Made by a program: the position numbers and the translations under genes
The notes under the pieces: model-generated
What the model saw: only the letters and a program-made list of their open reading frames with translations
Told to the model about the DNA's origin: nothing
The model's database searches: none
Shown: positions 1 through 12,527 of the stretch, piece by piece
Position numbering within the stretch: position 1 is the first letter of the stretch
How the letters are laid out: the number at the start of each line of letters is the position of its first letter
DNA from: Gnetum montanum
Taxonomy: Eukaryota > Streptophyta > Gnetopsida > Gnetales > Gnetaceae
Assembly (NCBI GenBank): GCA_015680685.1
Contig: MNCI01005562.1
Location: 109,304 to 173,303, forward strand
DNA length: 64,000 bases
Direction: 5' to 3'

Positions 1-1657
1 ATACTACTACTACCTCTTTGGTGGAAAACCTTGCTCATTATTTCAGATCTCCTCCTTCAAATTCAATCATGGGGGAGATGGCCACCAATGCTAACCATTC
101 TAAGCCCTTAGTTCCTTTTTTTTGTTGTTTTACACATTTTTTTTTTACACATTATTCATCTTTACTTCTTTTCCTTTTACACCATCGTAAACATTTTTAC
201 TATTTCTTTGTTTTATTTATTCTTATTCATCACATAATAAGTGCTCACAATGGTGGGTTGTATTATAATAAGTGTTAATTTCTAATGTTTGGTTTTTACC
301 TTTGACTTTCAATGTTGATGCTAAGATATGGTTTCTTTTGATAAAACAGGCAATGAGTCCACGTCACCCAATTATCCATGCAACTCTATGGTCTCCCTTG
401 TTTTGGAAATGTATTGTCCCTTTTCTAAGAAAACTCATTAACGAATTAGTGCCTTAGTACTCTTCAAACCAAGGAAAGATTCAAATGGATGGGAAAGGGT
501 GTAACCTCGAAGGGATTTGACGCATTTGTGCTAGCTATTCTCTTGGGTACTTGGATGTTTTTCATAGGCTTTCTACCATCCTGCTCTTGATGAAATATCA
601 GGAAGTTGACTAAATCAAATAAGTCTTTACATGGTGTGGTTCTCACATTTATAAAAAAAAGAGAAAGAAAAACTAGTGAGAATTCAAAGCATACCTCTTA
701 GACATAATAAAGAAACATGCGCTACAAGCACTGGTTATGGTACTAGAAAGACATGTTACCCATGCCTGAAGGTTCCCTCTAACTAAGGCCCTTTCTCACT
801 TTCTACTTCTTCTCTTGTTGGGATGGTGATGGCTCTATGGATGCATTCTTGTTACTTCAGGAGGATGGTTTGGTCAAGTGTATTAATGCGAGGTCACTGG
901 ATGTGGATAGTTAAATCTAGATTTGGACAGAATTTTATTAAGTCACCTTAACCACATATTACACATGGGACTTTACACAACCTAAATTTTTGGAATTCCA
1001 TTCCATTCTCTCCTCTATTTCCATATTTCTTTCCACATTCCACCTCATTGCCAGTTTTATGATGAGTCTACATCTTGGTTGACACATTATTAGTCTTTGG
1101 TAAAACTCTTATAGGTAAGTTCTTAACCTTTGTTCCCATATGTCATTTTGAGAGCCCACGGACTCTTTGGTTTGTAGGTTTGTCAAGGAATTTAGGGCAT
1201 AAGCTTACTTTGGGGAGGACCCATTAGCATTCCTTTTTGGTGCAATCGTTAAGCTTGTTTCCTTCAGCATTTCTCACAATCAACTATTTCTCATTCACCC
1301 CATCAATAAAATCCATTTTTGCTTTTGTTTTATTGGCTTCATCATTTTTATTTCTCTTATCCTTCTTGTTCTTTAAAATTTTCCACCCTATCGCTACTAG
1401 AGGTTCGCTCTTAGTCATGGGGGCCCTATCAAAAATTTTTCCATTCCATAATTATCTTACCCCTACACCTTGGGTAGTTATCAATCATAAACCTCTAAAC
1501 CAGTATCTGCCATACCCACAACCTAGCCAATCAACTTTATATTGAGGTAAGGTATTAGTTGCATTAGGTTTCATCTACCCTTGCTAATTCGTGAGTGTGT
1601 TGTGTGTGTAGATGGTGATTACATGAACAATGGACTGGGATAAGAGTGAGCACTTAG

Positions 1658-1740
1658 GATAATCCCATATCTTCTTAATAATCCCATAATCCGTCATTGT
1701 TAGTTGTCCTTTAGTCAATAATCCCATACCTTCTTAATAT
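1658..1740. repeat. Short direct repeat, AATAATCCCATA type
   Basis: Two near-identical segments (AATCCCATATCTTCTTAATA and AATCCCATACCTTCTTAATA) and a partial third copy lie within about 80 bp, just upstream of the TATA-containing stretch. They may be enhancer-like repeats of an old LTR. Confidence 0.5.
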
Positions 1741-1896
1741 TTTGTAAGGAACTCGAGGATGAGTTTTCATTTAGTCATGGGGTTATGATGAACTATGATA
1801 TTAGGGCTACGATATCGCATCCTTGATATCGAGTCCACGATATCAGATCCTACCAAGCAATATTGGACATCCACTATTGGGACCTATCTCATTGCC

Positions 1897-1904
1897 TATA
1901 AATA
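1897..1904 (+). promoter_or_regulatory. TATA box in an LTR-like stretch
   Basis: TATAAATA sits in the context CCTATAAATAAGAGG, about 55 bp downstream of a cluster of GATATC palindromes. No downstream gene could be recognised, so this most likely belongs to a relic LTR rather than a host gene. Confidence 0.35.
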
Positions 1905-2271
1905 AGAGGTGGGTGCACTTGGTTTGGTAGTTAGTTCTTAGTCCCTTACCCAAACTCTTGTAGTTTCTCCCTCTCAGAGTTAGAATTATTTTTGAGTGCC
2001 CACAGTAGGAGTCATAAAGTGAACGGATCTTTATTCGAGCATTGTGTACCTGAGCACACCTTGTGTCCGAAAATGAAGACGAACTTTGTGATAACCTTGA
2101 AGCATTCAGAATAGCTTATCTCTCACCCTTAATGTTATTTATGGTTATTTAATGCTTTTATTACTTAATTAATGTTTCTTTTATTTATTTGTTAATTTTC
2201 ACAAGCACACTCAATACGACCACTTCAAGCATGCGTGGAACACTTGGTAACCTAGTAACGATTAGCATTTA

Positions 2272-3340
2272 GAAATCTTAGGAGTGTTACACTAGTTTAG
2301 GATGTGTACGGAAAGTGGGAGTAGATGCTGGTGTTAGAACTAGTTAGGACCTAGCTGATTAGTTAATTTAAATTAGTTATTCAATTTATTCACTTCTTCC
2401 CTCTTTAGCACCAAGACATAAAATAGAAAAAGCATAAAAATCATATACCTCAAGTTTACTTAACCATACAATTGTGCCATACAATTAAGCTTGGGAAGAA
2501 AATGATCACCTAACCCATCCTTTTTCTATAAAGGTGCATAAGCACTTAGTCCTTGGAGTTTGATCAGATCACACGTAACACTCGTATTCGTATGGTTGAG
2601 CATAGGGGTACCTCACCGCTCATCAAATTAATACTTTATTTACCTAAGTGTATCATCAGTAATGTAAGATNGTCATTGAAAGCTCATCTCTATGGAAGAC
2701 AATGCAGTCATAAAATTCCTCAAATTCATTAAATGAAAGCTTAGTTATGTCATTATATGATTCATAATCATCATCAATTACAATTTTTTTATGATTATCC
2801 TTTTATAAAATTCATAACAATATCTCCCTCATGCATCCTATATATTGAACCCCTAGTTAGAAACCCTAATTTTGAACATTTGTGAGGTACACAAACTTGT
2901 ACCCTAAATAATAATTCTCTTTAATATATAACTCTTGGTGCATCTTACATTACTGATGATACACTTAGGTAAATAAAGTATTAATTTGATGAGCGGTGAG
3001 GTACCCCTATGCTCAACCATACGAATACGAGTGTTACGTGTGATCTGATCAAACTCCAAGGACTAAGTGCTTATGCACCTTTATAGAAAAAGGATGGGTT
3101 AGGTGATCATTTTCTTCCCAAGCTTAATTGTATGGCACAATTGTATGGTTAAGTAAACTTGAGGTATATGATTTTTATGCTTTTTCTATTTTATGTCTTG
3201 GTGCTAAAGAGGGAAGAAGTGAATAAATTGAATAACTAATTTAAATTAACTAATTAGCTAGGTCCTAACTAGTTCTAACACCAGCATCTACTCCCACTTT
3301 CTGTACACATCCTAAACTAGTGTAACACTCCTAAGATTTC
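2272..3340. repeat. 399-bp inverted repeat bounded by single Ns
   Basis: The left arm (2272-2670) and the right arm (2942-3340) are reverse complements over 399 bp; I noticed only two mismatches. They are separated by a 271-bp unique spacer. The left arm ends exactly at the N at 2671 and the right arm ends exactly at the N at 3341. That coincidence suggests the block 2672-3340 is a separately assembled contig placed in the wrong orientation, whose end overlaps the left contig. A genuine foldback element is the alternative. Confidence 0.85.
2671..2671. other. Ambiguous base, probable contig join
   Basis: A single N sits exactly at the inner end of the left arm of the inverted repeat. Its partner is the N at 3341. 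Together they bound a 669-bp block that looks inverted relative to its neighbours. Confidence 0.8.
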
Positions 3341-3341
3341 N
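3341..3341. other. Ambiguous base, probable contig join
   Basis: A single N sits immediately after the right arm of the inverted repeat. The AT-rich decayed gene begins a few hundred bases further on. Confidence 0.8.
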
Positions 3342-3584
3342 GTAAAGTGCTAGTCTAGCAAAATATTAACAATTACTATTTTTGATAGAGTAGTAGATGA
3401 AATGACAAATAAATATCCTATAAAAAGCAAGTAGCTTCTACAAGATAAGATATATGAGCTAGTGAAATTCCTACCTATATCAATGAATCAGAAGAAATGG
3501 CTAAAGAATTACATAAATCTAGGTTTAAAAGAACTTGGAAATCATTCCATCAGCAAAAGACAACTTATAAGGATCTTTAATTGA

Positions 3585-5131
3585 TATTATCCAAATGTTA
3601 CATTCAATAAGAAACATGATTTCTCAATATGTAAAGCATATCATATCCTTGATAAAAGGATAAACTACACAGGTGACCCAATAAAGAAGGAGAAAATACA
3701 AAGATACTTGCAAAAACATTATGACTATGTTATAGTATGTAGAAAAACATATTACATTCATATAGATTTAGCAATAAGGTAGTCATAGAATTACATTGGT
3801 AGTATTCATGACAAGATGGATAAGTCAAAGATATATATGCCTTCTAATTCTATCTAATGATGTGCTTAGCAAAGAAAAATTCAAAATATCATTAACTAGA
3901 ATACTTATCAAGGATTATGAATTTAGAGGCTTTAAGCATTTCACATCATTTTATACATATATGAGCTCTTAATATATTGTGACTTCTTTGTCAAAGTATT
4001 TATAAGATTTGGAGAATCATACCATTGGAAAATATCATGATATATTATTTTATGATAGATCTAGGGGATGATCCAACTTTAAAAAAACACTACTATATCA
4101 ATTATTATTAAAGAATTACAAGATTTATCAATCAAATGTTTCAAATATGTCATATATAGGAATGAACTTATAGCCACTACCAAGAATGATATTCTTACAA
4201 ATGGATAACTATAGATAAGATAACAAAAATTGGTATGTATTTCTCTATTTATCTTTATTGATAACTAGGAACATTTTTAAGGTTATAGATCTAGGATTAT
4301 TTTCTATGGGTCACACTCATAAAGATATTGATGGAAGCTTTGGTAGATTATCCAAACAATGTCAAGGATGAAATTGACTTTACTTCCAAAACTCATGGAT
4401 CATTATCATATAATAGAAATCAATAGTGGTGGAAACTATTTTCTATACTACATTGATAAAATATATGACTTCAACAGCTATGTCAATGAGTTTATTTCCA
4501 ATTAAGTAAAAACATTATGTGGCACACAACACATTAACTATATTAGGTTCCATCTGAAAAGAAAAATTTCAATTATGATTTGGAAGAGGAATATAAGATA
4601 AAATTAATGCTCTAAACCATTTAATGTTTTGGATAAGGTTAACATGCATTTGCATATCCCTATAGGAGATATACCAAAGCTATAATGTAGATTAGAAGAA
4701 TTCCAAGATTATATAATAAAAGTCATTGAATATGTGATATCTCATATTAGTACCTAAAGAGAAATTATGAAAGGAATGTAAGACTAAAATATATCAAAGT
4801 AAAGGAATAAAACTAAATATTGATATGCTATAATTTCTAGTCTACATGAATTGAAATATTCAAATATGATTTTACCAACATCTTCACAATCATTTTGGCC
4901 CAAAATAGTTCAAGTAAATGTAACATGTACATCAGTGGTAGATGATAATGAGAAAGAAAATAACCACATTGAGGTATATATTGGTATATGAAGAAAAAAA
5001 CCTAAAAAGCATTCAGTTCATTTCATGATATCAAGAAGAAAATGATGTTATCGGTACATCCATGTGAGAAAAACAAAGGAGATGCAATATGGATTAGAAG
5101 GATGCACAATTCAGAATACAAAAATGATAAG
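3585..5131 (+). pseudogene. Decayed DUF7869-like gene, left part (target of element A)
   Basis: Many stops and frameshifts are present, but blocks are readable. From 3585 to about 3856 one frame has few stops and includes KMDKSKIYMP, which resembles the 'DGMDQSK' segment I know from DUF7869-type proteins. From 4198 to 4356 a second block has QMDNY, then NWYVFLYLSLL, then GHTHKDIDGSFGRLSK. This matches the family pattern of 'LDNC..ENKNRY', 'YLSLL' and 'GHTHEDID'. The family is uncharacterised, occurs in mosses, ferns and animals, and may be transposon-borne; that is from memory. Element A interrupts the gene at 5127-5131, and the frame can be read on at 60654. Family assignment is likely but not certain; the gene is clearly dead. 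Confidence 0.55.
5127..5131. repeat. Target-site duplication of element A, left copy
   Basis: ATAAG directly precedes the 5' LTR and is repeated exactly at 60649-60653 after the 3' LTR. This proves that the two LTRs, 53 kb apart, belong to one insertion. Confidence 0.9.
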
Positions 5132-5429
5132 TGAAACACCATAAAATTTCAAGGCCCTGATGCTTCAACAGAGTCTTGAAATTTGGGCAAGAATTTCCGC
5201 AAGTGCAGCATCACGATGCATCATCTAGACAATGTAGGCACTGAAAGTAGACCGTACAATCTGGCAAGTTTTCTATTGCCCTAGCTGATAGGCTTATTGA
5301 ACTATCCAGCCTGCCCAAGTTGGTACTTGACCCGGCCAACAGTCTACCTAGAGAGCATGTTAGGAGCTGCCGAAAGTGTTCAAGATGAGCTAATCGGTTC
5401 AACAAGTTTTCTAACTGAAGAAACCTGCT

Positions 5430-6217
5430 ACGCTATGCTATGTTGCATAGTGTAGTAGGCCTCGAGAAGACTGAACATGTACCAGAGATGCACATTGGTG
5501 ATGACTTAGCCCTCTAGAGAATCTGACCCACTTCATCCTTGATGCATAAGCAAAGTGACATAGCAAAAATCTGGCAAATTTCATCGGAGATCCTCTTCAC
5601 TCAATTGCTACACGGTGCTACACTACGCAGTGTAGCACAGCATAGTAGGGATACACTCTTGCAATGCTCCCACTCATATGGCTCTGATGGAGTAGGCACA
5701 TTTGCTCAGGTTTCAATTGATGAACAAGTTTGCTCCATTGACATGCCAAGACATGACTAACATCCTGCGACAAAATGTTTGCAAGATTAAGTCAGAATCC
5801 AAGCCAAGCTGGGTGGTATGCTATACTATGCTACATAGTGTAGCACGGCGTAGCAAGGATAGAACACACGAAGGCCCTCTGCCAAGTGGTTTCAACAAGA
5901 AGATTACACTTGGCCATATTTCAGCCTCCAAGACTAGTTATCCTGCTTTGCCCCCAAGCGGCTTCTTGACAAAGCATTGCAAAACTAGGCAAGGATGCAT
6001 GTCATATTGGCTACTACGCTACATAGTGTAGCACAGTGTAGCAAGGATGCAAAACACCAAAGTGTCCCAAAGATGAACTCAGCAAGTCCTAGGACCTTTC
6101 AGCAGGGAATACAGGGTTGCAATTTCTTGCCTAGCCAGGACTCAGACAGGTATTTTCAGCTTATAGGCAAGGTTTCGTTTACAACCAGCGACTACGCTAC
6201 CTAGCATAGCATAGCGT
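5430..6217. repeat. Five spaced near-palindromes in LTR A
   Basis: Near-palindromic blocks built from GCTAC/GCTATG and their complements lie at about 5430-5456, 5611-5645, 5819-5853, 6013-6042 and 6190-6217. Each reads like GCTACGCTACATAGTGTAGC. Centre-to-centre distances are about 175-210 bp. The same five blocks occur in the 3' LTR with similar spacing (58797-59606). Confidence 0.8.
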
Positions 6218-6664
6218 AGTGAGCGGGCATTTACACTACATACATTGAAAAGTGTAAACAGTGTAACACTCACATAGCAACTTCAAGACATCTTCAGTTA
6301 GCTATAGAATTGGTTAGCAACAGCTATTATCATCCTGACACCTCTCCAACAGGCAAAGTTAGCAAAATTTCCATGTTTTGCACCCCTTAACCATCCCCGA
6401 AGTTGTCCCTATGCTTGACCATGCTCGCAAGAGTAGGGAAGACATAGTCCTGGAGCACTGGATCCACTTTGCATTTATTGACTAGCTATTTTCTTTACAA
6501 CAAATATAGCATCTCACTAAACTTTAGCACATGTAGCATGAACGGTATGGTCATAGCATAGCAATTTTCAACATTGCATAGTAGCACAACACAAGTCACG
6601 TTTGCACTTTGTGGGGCCCAAGACATGTGGCACTCAAACCACATTTCTCTCCCACATCCAACTC

Positions 6665-6672
6665 TATAAATA
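6665..6672 (+). promoter_or_regulatory. LTR A promoter TATA box
   Basis: TATAAATA in the context CTCTATAAATACCTCAGC, at the expected place in an LTR promoter, about 600 bp before the LTR end. The 3' LTR keeps the same box at 60049-60056. Confidence 0.75.
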
Positions 6673-7269
6673 CCTCAGCAAACAACATTCAAGGGATTCA
6701 CTTTTGGGAGCATTCTAGCGGGGTTGGCTTTTGGCATTGTTGGCTTGGAGCATTCATCAACTTTTAGCATTGTTAGCTTTTGGAAATTACTTCTCTGGTG
6801 GCTGGCTTTCTTGGTTGAGATCTTGGCACTTCAACTCTCTGGTGATTGACTATTGACAACAATTTGAGGAACTATGATCATACTGCTTCATTGCAAGCTA
6901 TGCTTATTCCCACTGCCATCTGTTTTACACCTCCTTCATTTCCTCAAAGATCAAATCCCCAATCTTGGGGTGGTGCACTTCCTTACCCAAACTTATTTTA
7001 TTTTTGTCTTGTTATTTTTTTGTTTTGCATTATTTTCAATCAATTTAAGTTCATTGCTTATCACTCAACATGTGTATAACAACCTTGAAACCAACATTTA
7101 CAAAAGGTTATTGTACACTACTTAAGTCCCTCACTAATCGACTAGACCATTCAGGGCACCCTGAATCCGTTTACATCTAGCAAGGCCCTCACATAGATCT
7201 AGGGTTAGGTTGTATGCCTAGTGACCTCTTGGTGTTCTAGCCATCGATGTTTTCAGTCACTACAGTTTT

Positions 7270-7284
7270 TGGTGCTAGAAGGAG
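7270..7284 (+). other. Primer binding site, element A
   Basis: TGGTGCTAGAAGGAG starts 5 nt after the LTR end, begins with the TGG expected for pairing with a tRNA CCA end, and is shared with C (23635) and, with one change, B (13380). I could not match it to a specific tRNA. Confidence 0.6.
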
Positions 7285-7610
7285 TGTCCTTCTGTGCCTT
7301 TTTCTACGTATCACGGGTAATCCTGCACACTGTCATCTACTAGCATAGATGTGACACCCTTGTGGTTGTCTACGCATCATGTGGTGCAGACTAGTCACAA
7401 CAACAGTTCCTTTAGGACCTGATAGGATTAAAGCCTCCAACTGATTGCTCACTTTACAATGTTCACCTTGTTTATTGACCCACAATACCTACACCTCGTG
7501 TGACATAGCAAACTGCCTAGCGTAGCACTCTTGCTTAGCATAACAAGCATCTCCCTAGTGCATCCAGTTGCATTTTTCTCTCTTTTATAGTTTTCACCTT
7601 ACTACAAAAG

Positions 7611-10600
7611 ATGATTGCTACAACCACTATTGCCACCACCTCAAAACTGGAGGTTCCATACTCAATTCAAAATGTGACAAGTCCTAAGCGGTCACTCAGC
7701 CTAGTGTTGGCACTGCATCAATCCCTTAGATTGTGACACCTATCACCAGAGCACTTGGCACAAGACACAGAGTGATATGACTTCCTCTGTGCAAAAGTCC
7801 AAGCTAATCTACCCTTGGATCATTAGGAACTCAAAGTTAAATGTAACTTCAAGTTCCTCCACTAAAACAGGAGGGAGTTCATCCCTACTTCTAACATCGT
7901 CATCCCATTGACTGAAAAATATCAATGGATGCTAGACCAATTGATGCGAGTCAGTAGGTCCAAGGAATAGGACACAACATCCCACTATGACAAAGTGTTT
8001 CAAGATGGACAAGAGGACTTGGACTCCCACTCCAAGGATGGTGGCCAAACCTACGCTACAGTCATCCCGCCTATCACTGTCTTTCAGTCTAACCCGCTCT
8101 TTGCTTCTACTCCCTTCATGATTACCACGACCCCATCACAACCTACACCTATATCAGCCCTGGACAACCATCCCATGCCTTCCACATACCAGCAAGGGGG
8201 TCCTTCAGCTTCATTCTCAATCACCCTCCCTTCTCAATCTGCCCCAGCAGTGTACCCAACATTAGTCATGGCTACGCTACCGTACATCCACACTTTGTCC
8301 ACGTCTCAGTCACATGCGAGCTTCACCTCTGATCCTTCGTCTGCACCTATCCCACCACCAGTGGCTAATCCGGTCTCAACCCTGTGATGGGCACCAACCC
8401 CATCCTTGCCTATGGCATAACCCTCTTAGGTATTGTACTATGTGCAATCCCAAGTGCACCAGATTCTACACATGGTACAACCTAGTGCATGGCTATGGGC
8501 CACCCCACCAATCGGGTAGCCTATCAACCCCATAGATCCATCCACGGCTGCTACATCAATGAAACCACCCACTAGGTGGTGGATGGCCCAAGCGACACCA
8601 TTCACAGGAGTGGCACCAGAAGTTCCCCCCATGGGCTAGGTTGTCGTTCCTACACCACAACCCCCATCAATGCATATGACAGCTACTTAAGTAGCCCCAC
8701 AACCATTTGCAACATCACTGGGTCTGGATCAAGCTTTTTAGCTTATCCAAACCTTCACTGAGGAAATCAAATGCCTCAAAGCTGTCGATTCTGACACAGT
8801 ACAAGTCATGAACTTTTACCATGACGATCCCATCAGCCTAGCCATTCCCATTCTTATGTTACCCCCTGGGGTGCCACTCCCCCAATTTATGAAATACAAC
8901 AAGAAGGGCAATCCCAATACACATTTGGTAACTTTTAGGTCTAAATCTCTATTATTGTAGTAATGGCCACACACTATCATCTACGTCTTCACCATGTCCT
9001 TGATAGGAAAGGCTTTAAACTAGTATCATGCACTTCCACATTCCTCCATCTCAACTTTGGAGGAGCTATTGAGTCGGTTCATGACCCGTTTCAAGTATAA
9101 CTTGAAACCAAAAGTCATGCTGGACCAGCTTATGGGCATCAAGCAAGACTTGCTTGAGTCTTTGCAAAGATTCATACAGCAGTGGAGTGCCACCTTGAAT
9201 GAAATACGCAAGCCTATCATTGAGGCCCACCTATTGGCCATTTTCAAGGGGGCAGTAAACGATTTTATTAAGTCAAAACTTTACTACTTAGCCCTACGCT
9301 CCCTCAGTTAAGCTTTTGCACAAACCAAGAGCATCAAAGATGCAATCGAATCTAGCAAAGACCTGACTTATGTCACATATAAAAATGTGCACCTTAAGAA
9401 AGACAAAGAGAAGGACAAGGCCACAACAACCATGGTGGCCACTATGGCTAATGAGGCCAAACCTGACAACAGCAACAACAAAAAGGTGGCCACGATGCCC
9501 ACTAATGACACATATGGCTCAAGTAATGCTAGTCAATCCTCAACATCAGCACCTGAGGCGTCGACCCAGCCTAAACCCAACTTCAAGTGCAAGTATCACT
9601 CCAAATACCCCCCATTACCTATTAAGGCTTCAGAACTTCTGAAGAAACTATTGGGAGCTAGGTATATACAACACAAATGGATGTAAGAGGAAGCAATCAA
9701 ATGACATCAACAGTACTGCAAACTTCTTAAGAACCCCTCCTTGGCGATGCCCAATGAGCCGTCAGTTCCTAAGAACTTCAAGCTCGAATGTTTCTATGAC
9801 TATCACCAACTATGTGGTCACGATACAGACTACTATCTAGTGTTGAAAGATGATATCCAACGCATGATCGATCAGGGCAAGCTGGTCCTGGATGAAAGTA
9901 GTCTTGTTCACCCTGAAAACTAGTCAATACACATTTATAAGGACCCCCTAAATTCCAACAATGCAGGGTACACAATTAACATCATTGGCATTAATGGTAA
10001 CCTAGAACAACCACAACAACCATTCGTGGTGCATATCCCTCCTCGAAATGCAACAACCACTACAATAACAAAAATGACACAACAACAACCATTTGTCCTC
10101 AAAGTCCCTCCTCAGATGTCCATTCCTCCACCTTTTGTTCTTAGAACTACACCACACGTGCCAGCACCATAAGAACCATTTATTATTAAGGTGTCAAAAC
10201 AAACGAGCGCTCCTGCTGTGTAGAGCCAAGCAACAAAAGCAACACCACAACCTCCTCGTTCAAAAAAAATGAGAAGAGCATTTGGTAGACAAGATGGCTA
10301 GGAAACATACCACCTTAGGTCCCCCCAAGCCTACCCCCTTATCCTCAAGGAACATGGCCCCCTCATTGTCAACTACTGATAATGCCACACAAAACAAATC
10401 ACCACCATCTCATCCAAGAAAGCATAGCCATCAACCTGAAATAGTCCCTCCTCGGGAGATTCATCTCCTAGGATGAATGGAGGAGGAAAAGGGTAAAAAA
10501 CAAGATGGTGGGTAGGATCTTTTCAATGCCCTCACCCAACTTAAATTGGCTCTGAAATATAAAAACACAGCTTTGAGCCTGTATGACTTGGTGATGACAT

Positions 10601-11395
10601 CTAATGCACATCGAAAAGCCATGGTTCACATGTTAACATCTATACCAGTTGATGAAAACATGCCGACAGAGGAGAAAGTGGTGATCCATGCAGTCATGCT
10701 TCCCTCTATGGTCAAGGAACCATAGCCAGGTCAGTTAACATTCTACAATGAGTCCATTAAGGATGACCCTGAAAAGGGTCAAGTGATGACGGCACCTATG
10801 TTCATCACAATTCGGGTCGATCAGTACAAGATCTGAAGGGTACATGTTGATGACGAGGCCACTACCAATGTCATCCCTTTTCCCATAGTGGACAAATTGG
10901 GCTTGGTTGATCAAATCAAGCCCATGATGACTTCCTGCTTAAATTCATTTAACGGGGCACGTATGCTAGTAAAAGGAACTATACATATAAACTTTGTGGT
11001 AGGGGACCAATTCCTCACAAGCACGGTGTTTATAGTGGTAGAGGAGATTCCTAGGTTCAACCTAATCTTGGGGAGGTCGTGGTTGGCCTAGTTGAGGGTC
11101 ATTTCCTCACCAATACACCAAGAAATCCACTTACCCTACGTAGGAGGGGAAGTGGTAATTCATGGCGATGAAGTGGCTCCTCGAACCATAAACAATGTAG
11201 GAATGGAGCAAGGTTTAGAGATTGAAATCTCTGAAAATCAAACCCCCATTCAAACTAAAATGCTTGAACAAATCAAAACTGGCCCAAACGAAGAAGCAAC
11301 ATGAGCTAAGTTTCCCTTTCAAGCGGTAGACAATGACATCGAGGAGTATCATAAAAAAACCGCCTAGCCATATGCATCGCCAAGCCCATGGTGGC
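7611..11395 (+). pseudogene. gag-pro: gag-protease of element A (broken)
   Basis: The start at 7611 is supported by similarity of the following residues to element B's start at 13601. The stretch is closed by many stops, for example TGA inside the protease where B has CGA and TAG where B has CAG. Readable parts: a Pro/Ser/Thr-rich segment (about 7990-8750), the retrotransposon Gag core (9057-9311, with ESLQRFIQQW), a Cys-His region (about 9787-9850) and protease (10849-11091, with LILGRSWLA). In the Cys-His region two cysteines present in B have become tyrosine (DYH..CGHDTDYY), so zinc binding is lost. At the protease active site B reads DDGAS and A reads DDEAT. The 7285-7610 leader holds no gene. 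Clearly a dead copy. Confidence 0.85.
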
Positions 11396-11577
11396 TTAGG
11401 AAGTAACTGTGGGAATGATCGTTGTTTGCATTAGCATAATTACCCTACTACTTGCATTATGATTACTACTTGCATCAATGTCATGATTACTATTTACATT
11501 GTTTACTTTGTATTCATTGTTTATGCTAGTGTCCTTCTCATTGTTTACATTTTGTCCATTGTTCGCATCACTACATG

Positions 11578-11752
11578 GCCCGCTAAGGCCTAAAATTGGC
11601 AATGGTTTTTATCACCTCACATGCTACTTGAAATGACATAAAACTAGTGAGGGCCCGCTAAGGCCTAAAACTGGAAATTTTCTTTATTATCACCTTACAT
11701 ACAGCCCGAAATGGCCTAAAACTAGCAGTGGCCTGAAATGGCCTAAAACTAG
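11578..11752 (+). repeat. Repeat array 1 of element A, left half
   Basis: Four copies of a degenerate motif close to GCCCGAAATGGCCTAAAACT, spaced unevenly, lie between the protease end and the antisense gene. Element B inserted at the end of one copy (target ACTAG), so the array continues at 47443. Confidence 0.8.
11748..11752. repeat. Target-site duplication of element B, left copy
   Basis: ACTAG, repeated exactly at 47443-47447. It is the tail of one repeat-array copy in element A. Confidence 0.9.
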
Positions 11753-12487
11753 TGAAACACCATAAAATTTTGAGATACTCTTGCTTCACCAGGGTCTTGG
11801 AACTGAGGAAAAAATTTTCACAAGTGTAGCCTTGTGATAGTTTGGTAGGAAATGAATGCACTGACTTTAGACTATTCAGTTTGACAATTTTTCTACCTCC
11901 AGAGCTGACAGGCCCAATAGACTCTCTGGCCGACCCACCCAGGTGTTTCACCTGGCTGATAGTCTACTCAGAAAACCATGCTAGGAGTTGTTGATGGTGC
12001 TTAGGATGGACAAAATAGTTCAGCAAGTTTTCTAGTGGAGAAGTCTTCTACGCTGGGCAACGTAGTAGGCCTTCAGAAGATCAAACAAGTGTTCGACTAC
12101 AAGCTTCAACAAGATGTTCGTGTAAGCCAAAATCAGATTTCAACCAACACAAAGTGCTACACTACATAGCATAGTAGGGTTGAAACATGCAAAGACTCCT
12201 CTGCTAGGCCACTTTGGCAAAAGAATTGCATCTAAGGTATTGTGGCTTCCAAGATTGCCATGTCTTAGTTAACATTTGAACTGTAGGCAAAGTTTCCTTG
12301 TAAAGTCCCGCTATTTTAACAGAAATGCAAGTTACATCAGCTACTACGCTATGCTACGCTACGTAGCATAGTATAGCAGAGCAAAGAATGTAGATCAATA
12401 AAATGCTTCAAACGTTAACCCTTGTATGCGCCAAGGCTTTCAAAAAAAAGCTAGTGACTTCAACGCAATTTTCTTTTCAAATTAGTG

Positions 12488-12527
12488 GCTACGCTATGCT
12501 ACGCTACATAGCATAGCATAGCGTAGC
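12488..12527. repeat. 40-bp near-palindrome in LTR B
   Basis: This block reads GCTACGCTATGCTACGCTAC followed by its near-complement ATAGCATAGCATAGCGTAGC. It is the clearest of the palindromes in A and B. Similar blocks lie at 12341-12381 and 12551-12580, and in the 3' LTR near 46203-46247 and 46545-46634. All could fold into hairpins or cruciforms. Confidence 0.85.

Larger units (their letters stand above)
1..2271. other. Left flank, unassigned non-coding DNA
   Basis: I find no supportable gene here. Open frames are short, low in complexity and unsupported by any motif. The stretch from about 1600 to 2270 looks like part of an LTR or promoter: it has repeated AATAATCCCATA segments, several GATATC palindromes around 1811-1843 and a TATA box at 1897. 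I could not find matching LTR ends or a second copy in the window, so a solo LTR is only a possibility. Confidence 0.4.
5132..7264 (+). repeat. 5' LTR of element A
   Basis: It pairs with 58506-60648. Over the first ~200 bp the two differ at roughly one position in ten, mostly transitions, so the insertion is old. It holds five short near-palindromes of the GCTACGCTA type, a TATA box at 6665 and a start and end (TGAAACACC, CGCTACA) shared with element B. The families A and B are therefore related, although most of the LTR interior differs. Confidence 0.9.

Noticed and set aside
1237-1545. Open frame of 102 codons with hydrophobic stretches
   Set aside because: Poly-F/L low complexity in T-rich DNA, no homology pattern, no promoter or splice context.
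2272-3340. A foldback or MITE-like transposon
   Set aside because: Both arms end exactly at single Ns and there is no target duplication; an assembly error explains it better.
5430-6217. Regularly spaced palindromes as a CRISPR-like array
   Set aside because: Eukaryotic LTR context, diverged palindromes and spacers that are parts of the LTR; no unique equal-length spacers.
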